A DNA stretch of 64,000 nt, from positions 124,776,001 to 124,840,000 of the forward strand of contig NC_092520.1 in assembly GCF_037038585.1 (NCBI RefSeq). The letters are read 5' to 3'. Shown here piece after piece: positions 50,089-63,146 of the stretch (position 1 is the first letter of the stretch; every line of letters starts with the position of its first letter). Source of the DNA: Patagioenas fasciata (lineage: Eukaryota; Chordata; Aves; Columbiformes; Columbidae). A program made the position numbers and the translations under genes. The notes under the pieces were generated by a model. That model was given only the letters and a program-made list of their open reading frames with translations. It made no database searches and was not told where the DNA came from.

Positions 50089-52809
50089 GCGGCCGCGGGG
50101 CCGGGGAATGCGGTACGGACGGACTCCGACAACTTTCCGGGGGCCGCGGAGTGCGAGGGGCCGGGGCCGGCCGTTGGCGGGGAGGGGGCTCCGCACCTGT
50201 GCCTGGCAGCGCCGCCCGGTCCGGGGAAGCGGGGTGGTGTCTGTGGCGGCTGTCTGGGTGTTGAGGCGCTCATTAAGCGGCTGCGATGCTCTCGCCGACC
50301 CCTCCCGGCTGCTGAGAGGGCAGAGGGAGCGCGGAGCCGGGCGCCGCGGCCGGTCGGCGGCCACCCCTTCCTGCCGCCTGTACCCGCCACCCCGCAAAAG
50401 TTGGATGTTTGGGGATAGGGGAGTGTGGGGGCTCTGCTGCTGTCCCCCCTCCCTGGGCGGTGTCCCCGGGAGGGGCGAGGTGCCGTCCCCCGCCGAGCGG
50501 CGCCGGGGCAGGGAAATAACGCTGGGGCGCCCGCGGGCTCTCTACAGTCACCCCTTGCCGCCGGGGTTTGTGACTGATCTGCTGAACTGTAGGTAACCGG
50601 AAATTACCTCCCGGGGCGATGGAGCAGTGGCATCTTTTTACTTGAAATGTGGTTTTAAGGTTTACTTTACTCTTGCCGGACGCAAAGCGTCTTTAGAATG
50701 GGTTTGAGTGAGCTCAGCGCGAGTTAAGGGAAACTGCTGCTCTTCAGCGGGCTGTTGGCAGGTGCCTGACTGTCATTAACACCCAATTTTTACGTGCCAC
50801 GGTCTGATTGTCCGAAAAAAATCGCATTTAAAATCTTTGTCACACATGCATGGTCATCAGGTCTTAATAAAGACAGTATTTTAATTCTTCAGGTTGTAAA
50901 GTGTGCGTTTAAGAAAAATGCCTCTGGATTAAGGGAATCATCCTATTTAGAAAAGTAAAAATATAAACGCATAGCACGTCCAGCAGATATAAAATTTTGT
51001 TAGGACGAACTGGAAGAAATCCATAACCGATTGTGAAACATCATGTTATGTTATCGAACATCTGGATAGAGCAGAGTATTTCTTGAGCTATTTGTTTAAT
51101 GTACATCTCTCAGGTTGCAGAGGATGTAGGATGCATCTATTCCCAAATTAGGAGAGTCTTCGCTAGTTTTAATACTATTTTTGAACAATTTAGGTTTCGT
51201 GTTGTGGGATTTTAGTGTGGTATGAGTGGAAATATGGGTACTGAAGGGTAGCACTAAATATTGCTTCTGACAGAATTTGTTTTACTGTTATTTAAAGGGG
51301 CACAGAAAATGGAATGGTGGAAAGTAATGATCAGAGAAAACTGGTTTTAGTCATGGAGTACCGTCAAATATATAGTTAATGTTTTCACACTTATGTTTAC
51401 AATCCATTTTCAGTTTTCCTTGTATCTATATAAGTAACAGTAAGAAGAGAGAATAAAATCTGTAGAAAACAGGATCAGATAGTATTGCCACAAACACCCT
51501 GAACAATCAGGGTCAGTTATGGCAGGGACATTGCAAGTTTAGTATTATTCCTTTACCTCTTCTGAACTAAATATGATTAATAATTTCAGTTGTGAATTGT
51601 GTAACATACCGTCATGTCAATACTGTATTAGGTTTTGCCCTTACTCATGTCTTTGAAGACATCAGATTTCCACAATAGCACAACAGTTTTCCTTTTATGT
51701 CACTCTCATTAGTGCAGACTACAATACTGCAAGGCCTGACAAGACACATGAATGCAGTTTAAAAAAATCTATTTGCATGTGTTACAGAATAACCAAGACA
51801 CACTGTATACATCAAAGGTAAAGAATTTGCATTGAGTAATGCAAGTTAGATTAGATTTCTAAACTATTATTAGATACTCCTGGAGTTAAATTAGTACTAT
51901 TTAAATAGTGTTTAAAAAAGCAGGTGAAAAATGGGGAAAATAGTTACCACAATGCTTAGCCCAAAGAAAAATCTGTCAAAGATGAAGTGTGTTTTTCATG
52001 TTGATATAACTTTTCACAAGTTCAGGTATTGAGGTATTGGCTGCGTAGAGTACTGAATTACCTAATTTCTGAATAACTTCTCTCTCTGCACCTCGTTTCA
52101 AAACTTCCAATAAAGTGAGTGACCTGTTTGGTTCTGTCATTGTATGATAGAAGTCAAATAATATATAACTCAACAAAACACATGTGAACTGAAAATTTAC
52201 TGAATTAATATAGGTGCTTGAAAATGCACACCCCAGCCAATTAATAAAATGCTAGCAAGAGAGTCTACTTTTAATTATGACTTTCTCTAAATCCAAGAAT
52301 TGCATGGAAGAAAATGAGAAGTTGCCCATTGTGTAAAAGCTTGAATGTGTAAGCTACTAACATTTGGAATCCCAGCTGTGAAGAGTTTTTTGAAATCTTA
52401 TGCAACTAACTGAGGAAAAAAAAATCTCTTAAATTTTCATAAGGTGGTATTTTTGAATGTCGTTGTAGGAAGAATGCAATAATTACTGTCAGGTTTTCAT
52501 AAATAATAATTATAATTATAGCTTAGCTTGTCTTTTCTATCTGATATATTTGGTCTTCTTGTAGTATTTACAAACATACCAGCATTAATACTAAATTGCA
52601 AAGGGATGTGGGTTTTTTGGGTTTCTTGATTGTTTGGTGGAAAAATGTGGAAGGAGAATAAATTTATTAATCTGACTCAGTAAACAGTCCTTCCACTTAA
52701 TCCTTAATGGTTTCTTTCCTGTTATTAAAGAGGGTTTTTCAGATAATTAATATATTGTAGTCTTATAAATTATTAGTATGTTTGGATTAATTTTTTTTTC
52801 CCTCCAAAC

Positions 52810-52811
<2 letters not shown>

Positions 52812-52861
<50 letters not shown>
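52812..52861. repeat. (AT)25 microsatellite
   Basis: A perfect run of about 25 AT units with no interruption lies just after CAAACAG. The purity suggests recent expansion and length polymorphism. It can extrude as a cruciform. Confidence 0.95.
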
Positions 52862-52864
<3 letters not shown>

Positions 52865-55800
52865 GGTATAGTTCCAAGACTCTTAGGTTGTCATTCTTCA
52901 CCTAGTAAATCAGTGCATAGTATCTTACAGTGTCTGTAGCAGGGCAGACACAAACAATGCTATTGACAGTAAAGTGAATTTATTAATCTTAATGGAGCAG
53001 TAAGTTCAAAACTATATTATGCCCATGCCAAGGGCTAGTTTTTACTGCTAAGAAAAACCCTGTGGGTAGGCAACGCCGTGGTGCTGCATAGGAGCAATGT
53101 ACTGCTGCAGTCTGAAACAGAACTGCTTGAAACATAAGCCTCAATTAGTGATGTAGGGTGAGTGCTTGCATGTTCGTCTAAATTTTCGTTAATTGTCCAT
53201 GACATCCAGTTATGAACAAGTTGCATTATTATGCAAGATTTTAGTCTGTGTTTTAGGTTTGTTGTTTGGTTGCCAGAACACAATGAATTGGGCAATTACT
53301 CTCAAACATAAAAATACAGATAATAACTTCTGAGCCGTGAACTTCTTTGTGCAAACCATGTATGAACTTTTAAGATAAAGATCACATCAGGTTCGATGGT
53401 ATCCTGTGCTCAACAAGCAGGCATGTGTGTTTCCACGTGTATGTAAACCAGAAACAATTTTTGTACCCTGACTTCCTTTAAGCTGTATCTGCCATTGTAT
53501 GTCACCAGAAAATTAATTACCAACGTAAACGCTAAAACTTGTGGAGTTTATAAGGTGTTACTTCTATCAGTGAACTGTAGAAAGAAGTTCTTGTTTTTTC
53601 ATTTACCAGGTATTGATACATCTTGTCAGGTTGTGCACGGTTGGTCTTTTTATGCTTCTTTCTGAAAGGCACCTGTACTAATTTTTTTCCTCTTTCGAAA
53701 AAATGAGGGAAGAAATAATGTCAAATGTCAGTTTCAAAATTTGTATAGCCTTTATTTTCTCAATGATTACACTTGATGTAAATTGGATAACCCAAAGGAG
53801 GTAATAAAGCTTTTTGATTCTGGTGTTAGAATCTCAGATTACTAATGACCTTCGGTTATTCATCAGTTCAAAGAAGTTGGCTTATTTTTATTCATATATT
53901 TATTTTTAGGTAAGTGCAATCCATCACACATAAGCACTCCTGAATACTGCACTTGGAACTTTCGTGTAGCAATAAGGAGACCAAGGACTAAGTGTCTGTA
54001 GAAACTGAAGTTCTCTCTGAATGAAACTGATGTCTTACTGCTAGGAGATATCTCTTACTTTGTGGATTTAAAGTACTGTGAAGAAAAGTGTGCTGCTCCC
54101 TGTACCATGCTTGTCCTGGTGGATTCTGCTGTTCTCTTGTCCAACTAGAATTTTGTACGAGCATTTACCTCAATATGGAAAAATGATAAAATTAAAGAAA
54201 CAAAACTATTGCAGTAAAAGTATGTCATTCCCTTTTAAGTGTGTAGGTAAATTCATGAGCAAAATCATAGTTCTGTTTCAAGCTATTAAGAAATTTTTAA
54301 AAATATTTTTATGCCTATGGCCCACATTCTTATAGACTGGAGTGATAATGGCAACTTTGGAACCTCTGCAATTGTAGATATGCATGAAATGACTTGTTAC
54401 CCAAAAGACTTGACTTGTATATTTTAAGTATGAGATGGAGGGATTTGAAGTTGATGCTTCATAATATATTCCTGGTATTCTGTTCGGCAGTGTTGAATGG
54501 TGTTGGAGTATTTTGTTAATTTTTTTTGGATGAATGATTGGTATGTAAATATTAAAAATTAAAAAATTTATTGCTCAAGCAGATCTATTTTAAAACCAAG
54601 TCAGTATGGGAGTTCACATGTAATTGGAGGATGTGAAAACACTACAGAGAAACTGAAGAGTTTCCAAAAGTGTGCAGCTTGGCTTTGCTCAGAAAGGAAG
54701 CCAGTCGAAATTTAAGCTACGTGTTATAAGGAAGTATGGAAAAGTAAACTGAAGAGTTGACAGTTAGTGAGCAGTGTTTTTTCCATCTCTCATGATTTAT
54801 TCAGAGATCAGTGTTTTCAGTTTCCGCCAGCATCTTGTCTGTGTTAGGAAGCAAGCCAGCGTAGTTCCTGGAAACCAGACTGATATCAGCGCAGAGGAGA
54901 CGACTGTACCGCATCTGCCCACTCTTCTGAGGTCCTGTTTGAAGCATCCGCTGCTGGCTGTGCTCAAACCAGCCTTCAGTAGCGGAGCAGATATACCTTG
55001 GGTTAGATCCAGGATGACCATTCTTATCCTCCTGTGAACGTAACAGTTAATTTTTGACCAGACTTACCTTCTTTTGGCAAGTCAAATAGTTTACAAATAA
55101 GAGAAGAAAAAGACATGCAGGAAATTAAGGTTTTTTTCTTATGGAGATGCGCTCTGTGCTTCCAGACACGTGTTTTTGGATCTGATTATATAGATCTAAT
55201 TACTTAGATATGAACTCTACTTGAGGATTTGTTTAGGGTATCTGATGTTAAGACTTTTCACTTGAGCATTTTAGAAAAGTAAAGTAAGTTGTTTGTCAGT
55301 AAGATTTAGAGTAGGTTAATATCCAGTTGTTTGGCTACATTTTTTTAAAGTGAACAGCCTTGACATGTTTAAAATCTCCTTTAACTGATTAGCCATCTTG
55401 ATTATGGAAACTGATATACACGTGCAGTGTGAGAAGCATTTTATTGTTCTTATTCCCCAATGTAGAATAACTTTGTTAGGATATATGCCTATTCCAACTG
55501 TGTGTGTAAGATGGAATGTTTCCATTAGGATCAGTGGATTTCTCTGACTTGATGTTGACACAAAGAAGAGGCTGGCCTTTTGTTTGTTATCCCTGTTAAC
55601 ATACTGAACTCTGTGTCACAGAGACAGAATGATAAATAGTTTGGAAATAGAGAAGTAGGGAAATAAATTATTTGTCCAAAATCCATCCTGACCTCTGGGA
55701 CCCATGTTGTCATGCAGGAGAGTTCAACAAAAAAAATCTGTTGTGAACACTACATCTTCAGAAGCTGATTTTGAATCTGTAAATGGTGTGCCAATCTTTA

Positions 55801-56350
55801 TGATAAGGTGTTGGAATTGATAAATTGTGATAAAAATGTGAAATGGTTTGCAGGATTTCTTTCTTGTCTATACAAATCAACTTACTCAACTTTATGAGAA
55901 AATGATTCCTCAAACCTTTCTTTTAGATTACTTTCTAATTGTTGAGTGCCATTTCCTTATCAGTTTTTGTTTTGTTAAATTGTCTTGTTGTGTAAAAATC
56001 CAGAACTTTTCTGATAATGCTTGTTTCTTCTTACTTGGAGTGGATTTGTATGAGCTGTTAACTGGAAGATCTATGTTTTGTTGTTATTTTTAGGGCTTAA
56101 AAGTGCATTTGTAAAAACTTCTTTCAATTTCTGTACTTATTCCTTAAAGTAATCATCACTCCGTCTTCTGTTGTAACTCCAGAATATTTCCAGACCATAC
56201 AAACACCTGTAAAATTTAACAGTGAAGTTATCTTCAGCTGGTTCATTTCTCTTGTAATCTCCTTAGTTAGTCTTCGAGTCTACCATTTATTTCAGTAATC
56301 CTTATACTAGTCCAAGGATGCTCTCATTATTGGTCTTGTAACACTCTTTT

Positions 56351-56375
56351 TGTGGGTGTGTGTGGGTGTGTGTGT
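56351..56375. repeat. TG-rich repeat
   Basis: Two tandem copies of TGTGGGTGTG are followed by TGTGT, a short imperfect TG microsatellite with Z-DNA potential. Confidence 0.85.
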
Positions 56376-56505
56376 AGGGAGGCTATTGATCTTTCCCACT
56401 TCTAAGAACAAGTCTGTTCAAAATAGATAGGCATTAAAGAGAAGTCACCTCAATTAATCCTGCTTGTTTTATGTGGATACCGGAAGTTTGCTACTCCATT
56501 GTACT

Positions 56506-56663
56506 AAAAAAAAAACACCACAGACCAAAAAACCCCAACCAACCAACCAACAACCCAAGCCAAAACCCCCAACACTAACAAACAAAAAACTCCAGACAAA
56601 CAAAACCACAAAAAACCTCAAAACTACCCCAAACCATCCCAACAAAACCCAAACCAAAAACCC
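56506..56663. repeat. A/C-only low-complexity tract
   Basis: About 158 bp consist almost entirely of A and C on the plus strand, with only a handful of G and T. Units such as CCAA, AACC and CAAAC are irregularly repeated. It yields spurious open frames on both strands. Similar tracts lie at 63,871-63,950 in the same orientation and at 60,804-60,911 in the opposite orientation. Confidence 0.9.
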
Positions 56664-57943
56664 TTAAAGTTTTTCATACTCAGTAGGAATCTTTTTTTCT
56701 GATTTTGTCTCACCCACAACATAATACTTCTCTACATTCTCATTTTTATTGTTGTGTCTTTGAAGGCAACTCCTATTTGCCTACAGGTTCTCCAAGAAGA
56801 GCAATAGCAGATTAGTGAGGGCTGGGTGCACAGCAGCTCCTCACAGGTTAGTGCAGCTCTGCTGGAGAGCACAGGCAATACTTCTGAAAGAGGCACTAAC
56901 ACAAGCATAGCAATCCAGAGTGAACTTTTTAACATACAAGTATGTTAACTGCATTTAGAATCATACAGCATTCCTCCATGGTAACAGGTTTTTGAAATTA
57001 TACAGGTTTTAGCTTGGAATAAAATCAGCACTATGTCACTTCTATGCAAGAAGTAGGCAGTAGACACCATCTGTAACAAACACTGTGAAGGTACACATAC
57101 AGAATGAGGACATAGTAAAAGGTGTATTTACTGGAAGCCCTGGCGTCTCAATCCATTTAATGGCTTCTGCACCTAGAACAAAAGGGGAAAAGTCACATAT
57201 AGCAAACAGTCTCATTGATGCATGTAATGAGTGATTTGTCTTGGCTGAGGACCCTTGGTTAGAGTGCACTTGCTGCTGTAATTTGTATTCTCTGGCTGCT
57301 GGTTGCTTCTTAGCTTAAAGGAATAAAAGAATGAATTAGAAAGCATTCTGTAAAATCATGCACTAGCATTTTAATCTCAGTAAAAGGAATTATCTGTCTG
57401 AAATCACCCAGGCCAGTTCTCCCAGTGGGTTCCAGCTACTGGTTTAAAATCAAATTCTATAGGAAAAATTCTGCTAAAAATTAAAATTTAATCATTCAAA
57501 TATATTTTGGACATATAAAAAATATGAAGGGACACCAAGCCTTCTTTTCATGGTGCTTCTGTTCTTTATTCTTGAAAATTGATTGAATAAAAAGCATCTG
57601 GATGACGGATTCATGTTTCAAAATGTGGTTTGAATCCAGCACTTTCTGCTGAACAAAGTGGGACCGTATAAAACGGCATAGTCCTTAATGCTCTGTTGTG
57701 TCTGGCTGCTGAAGATCTTTGAAGGTGAAAGTAAGGAAAATGTAAGCTATTGTCTCTATTAGATTGCTTTTGTTTGTATTGCTGAAGTTGCTAAACGCTC
57801 ACTTGCCAGAATGATACAGCAGGAACACCCACTCCCAGGCTTATGTTAGATTTAGTAATTCAGTTTAGTGGACTTTATTTATTAGAGGAACATTTAGTTT
57901 AGGTAAATATGAATACTGTTAGTATTTAGGAATGATGAAACAT

Positions 57944-59157
57944 GATCACAGTATCACAATATCACAGTATGTTTGGGATTGGAAGGGACCTCAGAAGATC
58001 ATCTAGTCCAGTCCCCCTACCAGAGCAGGAATGCCTAGATGAGGTCACACAGGAACATGTCCAGGCGGGTCTTGAATGTCTCCAGGGAAGGAGACTCCAC
58101 AACCCCCCTGGGCAGCCTGTTCCAGTGCTCCATCACCCTCACTGAGAAGAAGTTTCTTCTCAAATTTAAGTGGAACCTCTTGTGTTCAACTTGATCCCAT
58201 TACCCCTTGTCCTGTCATTGTTTGCCACCGAGAAGAGCCTGGCTCCATCCTCATGGCACTCACCTTTTATATACTTACAGACATTAATAAGGTCCCCCCT
58301 TAGTCTCCTCCAAACTAAAGAGACCCAGCTCCCTCAGCCTTTCTTCATAAGGGAGGTGCTCCACTCCCTTAATCATCTTTGTTGCCCTACGCTGGACTCT
58401 CTCCAGGAGTTCCCTGTCCTTCTTGAACTGAGGGGCCCAGAACTGGACACAATACTACAGATGGGTTCTCACCAGGGAGGAGTAGAGGGAAAGGAGAACC
58501 TCTCTCGATCTACTAACCACCCCCCTTCTAATACACTCCAGGATGCCATTGGCCTTCCTGGCCACAAGGGCACAGTGCTGGCTCATGGTCATCCTGCTGT
58601 CCACCAGGACCCCCAGGTCCCTTTCCTCTGCACTGCTCTCTAACAGGTCATTCCCCAACCTGTACTGGAACCTGGGGTTTTTCCTGCCCAGATGCAGGAC
58701 CCTACACTTTCCCTTGTTAAATTTCATCAGGTTATTCCCCGCCCAACTCTCCAGCCTGTCCAGGTCCCGCTGGATGGCAGCACAGCCTTCTGGCATGTCA
58801 GGCACTCCTCCCAGCTTAGTGTTATCAACAAACTTGCTGATAGTACACTCAATTCCCTCGTCCAAATCGTTAATGAATATATTGAATAATATTGGCCCCA
58901 GTACTGACCCCTGAGGCACTCCGCTAGATACTGGCCTCCAACTAGACTCCGCACCATTGACTACCACTCTCTGGCATCTCTCCTTAAGCCAGTTTGCAAC
59001 CCACCTCACTACTCTATTGTCCAGACCACCCCTCCTCAATTTAGCAACTAGGATGCTATGGGAGACTGTGTCAAAGGCTTTGCTGAAGTCAAGGTAGACC
59101 ACATCCACTGCTCTGCCATCATCCATCCACCTTGTTACATTCTCATAAAAGGCGAGA
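57944..59157 (-). mobile_element. CR1 retrotransposon, 1.2-kb copy
   Basis: This CR1 non-LTR element lies antisense to the gene within its putative first intron. The 3' end is at the low coordinate: octamer-like tail (GTATCACAATATCACAGTATG on the plus strand), then ATTGGAAGGGACCTCAGAAG. The ORF2 reverse-transcriptase region extends to about 59,157, where homology stops at an upstream truncation. The element retains much more ORF2 than the copy at 12.7 kb. Its 3' end shares word order with the fragment at 11,048. Confidence 0.95.
58284..59157 (-). pseudogene. CR1 ORF2 reverse transcriptase, inactivated
   Basis: This is the reverse-transcriptase domain of CR1 ORF2, which would copy element RNA at a nicked target site. 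A 223-codon frame (59,126 to 58,455) shows [15 protein letters not shown] (RT block with the first catalytic Asp), [21 protein letters not shown], then [27 protein letters not shown] and [16 protein letters not shown]. The catalytic FADD box reads FVDN (codons at 58,821-58,832), so one metal-binding Asp is Asn. A TAG at 58,455-58,457 interrupts the frame. The same frame then continues with [20 protein letters not shown] and reaches LFSLEET before a small deletion shifts it to a TAA at 58,284-58,286. The 5' half with the endonuclease is missing. Confidence 0.9.
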
Positions 59158-62100
59158 GAAGTGTGGCACCTATGGGCTTCTCAGCCAAATTTGCACTCAG
59201 GCTGCCATCAGATGCAATGGAAACCCAGACTCTGCTGCTGCTGAGACAACAGTAGGAATGTTACCCTGTGGTTTTGGTATGTCATGAATAACATGATTAA
59301 ATTACTGATTTCCAGACTAAAATTTTCAGAAATAATTAGCTTAATTTCCTTCTTTAAGAAATATACAGAAACATCTTATGCTAAGGGTAAAAATTTGCCT
59401 TTGTAAAATGGTGTATATTGGAAGTGATAAAAATGTGTTGTATTCAAAGGCAGAGGAATGCCTCTGTATACAAGGAAAAAAGTCTACTAGAGAGATGTAT
59501 TATATAAAAACTAGTTCTGAAGAAATCTGGGATTGTAAATTCAACCAGGAAATCAGATGGTATTCCATGTCACATTAATGGTTCCTCTGATGCAGATGAA
59601 TACAATGTTGTTATTCTGTTTTTCTATAGGCTATCTCAAGGCCATCTCGTCTAGTGTAGAGAAATGTTAACTAGTGGTTAGAAGGAATCTAACATTTCTC
59701 AACTGCCATTGTTTAATACATGGCTCTGTGCAAACATCAGGCTGCACACAGAGTTATTTTGTCCTTGTTGAATCTCTTTAAAACTATTATTTTTCTCAAT
59801 ATTCTTTTGAGCAAGCCTTCTATGTCTTTATAACCACTGAAATAAGGAGAAGACGTAAAGGCCGAAGCTTTTTGCTTAGGTGATGACTTCATGACACCCA
59901 CTGGATATTGCAAGGAAATAGTTTTTCGTGTGCTGAGAGGTAGGTGGCAGAGGTAGATATAACATCTTGGTTTTCAGTGTAGTCTTCAGGTAAACTCTTT
60001 TTTTTTCTTCCTGTACAAGGAAGTAGTTTTCTGCTAGGAACATTTTGTTCATATTTTAAAAATCTGTGATCTATCCAAACTCAGTTTATCAAAATGGTGA
60101 ATGCGGATGAAGTGGATTTGTACCACACAAATTAAAGATCTGAAAATTTCTTGCCATTTTGTGCGCTTGGTTTGTTCACAACCTTCCTGCAGTCAAAGCC
60201 TCAGTCCTCCAGCAGAAGCCTTGCCCAGCTGGTTCATATGATGCTGTTTGGCTCTACAGTCTTGGAAACCAGCTATCTTGGATGTAGGCTGTGAGCCATG
60301 GTGACTGCTTCACTTCTGGCTTTTCCTAACTTTTATGTGTAAGACTTGCTAATCCCATTATTGTAAAAATGTAATTAATATGAAATTTCCTTTCCTACTG
60401 CAATTTTTATATTTTAAAGAGTTCATTTTTTTTCTCTCTTCCTATTCATGTAGGATGATGGCTTATTTAGATTGACAGTGTAATCCTCTACTGAATCATT
60501 TGAAGTACTTAAAGTTAGAAAGAGGCCATCTTCCATGGCATGAGTGTTAGATGGTAATGCAGGCATGTGCCTTGCCCTTAGATAATCTTAAGCAGCAAAG
60601 GGATTTTGAAACTTGCAAGAAAAATAAGTTCATTCTCAGGTCACACACCAGGGTTTTCCTCTCTAGGTTGCATAAGAGCTCTAATGGTTATGACCTGCCA
60701 TTTGGTGGCTCTTTTTATTACTTTGGTTGTCCTTCCCTTTCCTCTTTTTACTTTTCTTAACCTTATTCTTCTGCTAGTTGGCGTCTGTCCATCAATGTGC
60801 ACAGTTTCTTTTTTGTTTGTTTATTTTGCTTTTGTTTTTTTTGTTTGGTTGGTTTCTTGGTTTTGTTGTTTTTTGTTTTGTTTTTGTTTGTTTGTGTGGT
60901 TGTTTTGTTTCTCATTATTCCATTCCTTATTTTGCTGCATTTCATTTAGGATGCTTATCTTCCTTGTACCTTCTACTCTCTCTGAGCTCTGTGCGAGATG
61001 AGAGAATACAGGTGAAAGCTTTTTGTACTTGTTGACTTGGAAGCCAGAAGATACAGTGAAAGGACCATCTTACGCAGCCTCACGATCTTAGTAAGGAGTA
61101 TGCTTAGTTGCTCTGTGGTAACAGTATCAGGACAGTCACATTGATACATAAATTCTGTTAAGAATAGAATATGCTGAGCACAGATAAGTTTTGGCAGTGC
61201 CAAAATTTCAGATTGCTATAGTGAACGTGTTCAGTTTGGTTAAATGTGAATTTACAGCAAAGGACATCAGTGAATGTCTATCAAGATGCTTTAAATCACA
61301 GAAATGTGAGTGTTCTTTAAGTAAAGATGGAAAACATACTTTCCCTTGTTTTGCTCTTGGAAATGTTTGAACAGTTTTGTTTGTTTGTTTTTGTAGAATT
61401 CCACTTTTAACATAGGGTTTGCATAGAATATTTTAGTATGTAAAATGTTGAAAAGCTAAGAAACTGTGTTGTAAGATGAGAGAGTTAAGTAACGTGAGCC
61501 TAACCATAGTTAGAATGAAAGTCACGCTTGTAAACAGTTTCCCATTTTTTTTCCTTTCTCATGGCACACCTGTTGTTGACACAGTACATCCAAAGTTCCA
61601 GTAATGCTTAGCCTATTTACTACTAATAATTTACCTTACTAATTTTGTAATGAATAGTTTTGATTTTAAGCAATGTCCTGAAACCTTAGCATTGGTGGGT
61701 TTCCATCAAATTAGGAAATTATTTTTAATAGCTATAGTCTGATGGAAGTATTTTATACTTGAGAGATGTGTCTCAAGAAATAAAAAATGATGGAAATTGG
61801 TGCCACAGATGGATATTTTGAAAACAAAAGAGAAAATCAATAATAGATTAGGCTTGATTAGATGTTGACATTTAGAACGGCACATAGATAATGTTAGAAT
61901 TTACTGACAACAGGCAGTCTTCTTCCTGGTTTGCATTTGTACCTCCATTCTTGGTTCGAGTGGGTCATGGTACATAGATTGTAAAGGTTAATGAACAAAT
62001 TACCATATAGCTCATCTGATTGTTCAGGCTTTAGCCTGGAGGACTGAATGTTTTATTATCTAGTTTGTCTTATGTGTAACCTAATTTGTTTACTTTTTTT

Positions 62101-62697
62101 TCCTTTTGTTATATGAAATTCTGAATTGCTTGAATGTTTAGATGAGTCCAAAGTAATTTATGAACTGATTTTCTGTCCTACTCTCCTCCATACACTTGTT
62201 TTTACTCTGCTACAATTTAAGCATAGTTGTGCCTCACATGTTCTTTCTAAGAGTACAGAGTGAGGATCATGGTCTTCAGTTGCTTCCTTTCGATTTAATA
62301 AATGCATCAAACAGTGATCCTAATATAGAGCATTCTTTCATTTGCTATGTAGTTTTTTGTCAGCAATATCTGGCTATTTATTCCTGTTTCATATTGCTTC
62401 TTAGTTTTTAATACTGAACAGTACTTTTAGCTCCCTCAACAGGATTACCAAATTGATCTTTTCACCTGATCGGCCTTTGCAAAAATTTAAGCCTCTTTCA
62501 GTTCGTAACTAAAAGTGACTGAAAAGTCCCAAGAGGTTTGTTAACCCTGCCTCTCTCCCTTTCAATTCCAGTAAATACTTTTTTTTAACGAATAATAGTT
62601 TGGAACAATAACCACGTGTTATTGCTACTGATAAAGAACTGAAGATTCTTTGGTATGTGCACTTTTTTGTATTTTTGATTTAAACCCCACTTCTGGA
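59158..62697 (+). other. Intronic AT-rich DNA, no gene seen
   Basis: No recognised exon or mobile element lies between the two CR1 copies. A G/T-only tract occurs at 60,804-60,911, and frames crossing it are artefacts of composition. The rest looks like ordinary intron. Confidence 0.55.
60804..60911. repeat. G/T-only low-complexity tract
   Basis: About 108 bp on the plus strand are almost only G and T, with GTTT, GGTT and TTTTG words. It is the reverse-complement type of the A/C tracts at 56.5 and 63.9 kb. Open frames here translate to Phe/Val/Cys- or Lys/Thr/Asn-rich strings and are not genes. Confidence 0.9.
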
Positions 62698-62725
62698 GTT
62701 TGAGGGGATCGCTTCCTCATCAGCA

Positions 62726-63146
62726 GAGTGCACGCTCAGCAAGGATGCTGATGACATAAAACTGAATGGCTGATATGCCAGAGGCTTGTGCTGCCATCCA
62801 GAGGAACCTTGACAAGCTGGAAAAATGGACTGACGGACACCTTATGAAGTTCAACAAAGGGAAGTGCCAGGTTCTCTACCTGGGGAAGAACCACCCCATG
62901 CACCAGTGCATGCTAAGGACCACCCAGTGGCAAAGCAGCTTGGCAGAAGAGGACCTTGGTGAGGATACCAGGCAAACAGTATCCTGGGTTGCATTAGGCA
63001 AAGTACGCAGCAGGTTGAGGGAAAAGATCCTTCCCCTCTACTCGGTTCTGGTGGGGCCACACACGATGTTCTGTGGCCAGTTTTGGGCTCTGCACTACAA
63101 GAGAGACAGGGACATACTAAAGTCCAGCATAGGGCCTCAAAGATGA
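62726..63146 (+). pseudogene. CR1 ORF2 RT remnant, frameshifted
   Basis: This is a remnant of CR1 ORF2 from the RT active-site box onward. Codons from 62,726 read ECTLSKDADDIKLNG and then TGA at 62,771. The two catalytic Asp residues are kept, but the preceding Phe is Asp. The homology resumes in another frame from 62,766 with ADMPEACAAIQRNLDKLEKW, then [16 protein letters not shown] and SSLAEEDLG, and continues to 63,146. A small deletion around 62,765 therefore shifts the frame. Downstream family blocks (LREKILPLYSVLVGPHT) are present, but about 30 residues usually found after EDLG are missing. Confidence 0.85.

Larger units (their letters stand above)
48560..50560 (+). promoter_or_regulatory. 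CpG-island promoter region
   Basis: The composition changes abruptly from AT-rich to very GC-rich with dense CG dinucleotides for about 2 kb, then reverts. This is the only CpG island in the window and brackets the start codon at 49,980, as expected for a housekeeping or developmental vertebrate promoter. GC-box-like GGGCGG words occur (for example near 49,474 and 49,885). A purine-rich GAGA segment lies at about 49,324-49,370, and A- or T-runs at 48,822-48,836 and 49,224-49,235 interrupt the island. No TATA box was recognised, so dispersed initiation is likely. Long overlapping open frames on both strands are a by-product of high GC. Confidence 0.85.
50561..57943 (+). other. First-intron sequence, no gene seen
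   Basis: After the CpG island the sequence returns to AT-rich composition. Open frames are below 90 codons and unrecognised. It contains an (AT)25 microsatellite, a TG repeat and an A/C-only tract. No exon with good splice sites and a recognisable peptide was found, so this is probably intron 1. Confidence 0.55.

Noticed and set aside
49464..50397. Several 70-150-codon frames on both strands around the first exon
   Set aside because: Same GC artefact; none has homology that I recognise, and they overlap each other and the supported exon.
56469..56667. Frames of over 60 codons on both strands
   Set aside because: They come from the A/C-only tract; the translations are repetitive strings.
58170..58914. 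Plus-strand frames of 123-157 codons
   Set aside because: They are the antisense shadow of the CR1 ORF2 on the minus strand.
60606..61035. 131-codon hydrophobic Phe/Cys/Val-rich frame that looks like a membrane protein
   Set aside because: The hydrophobic run is the translation of the G/T-only tract, not a conserved membrane segment.
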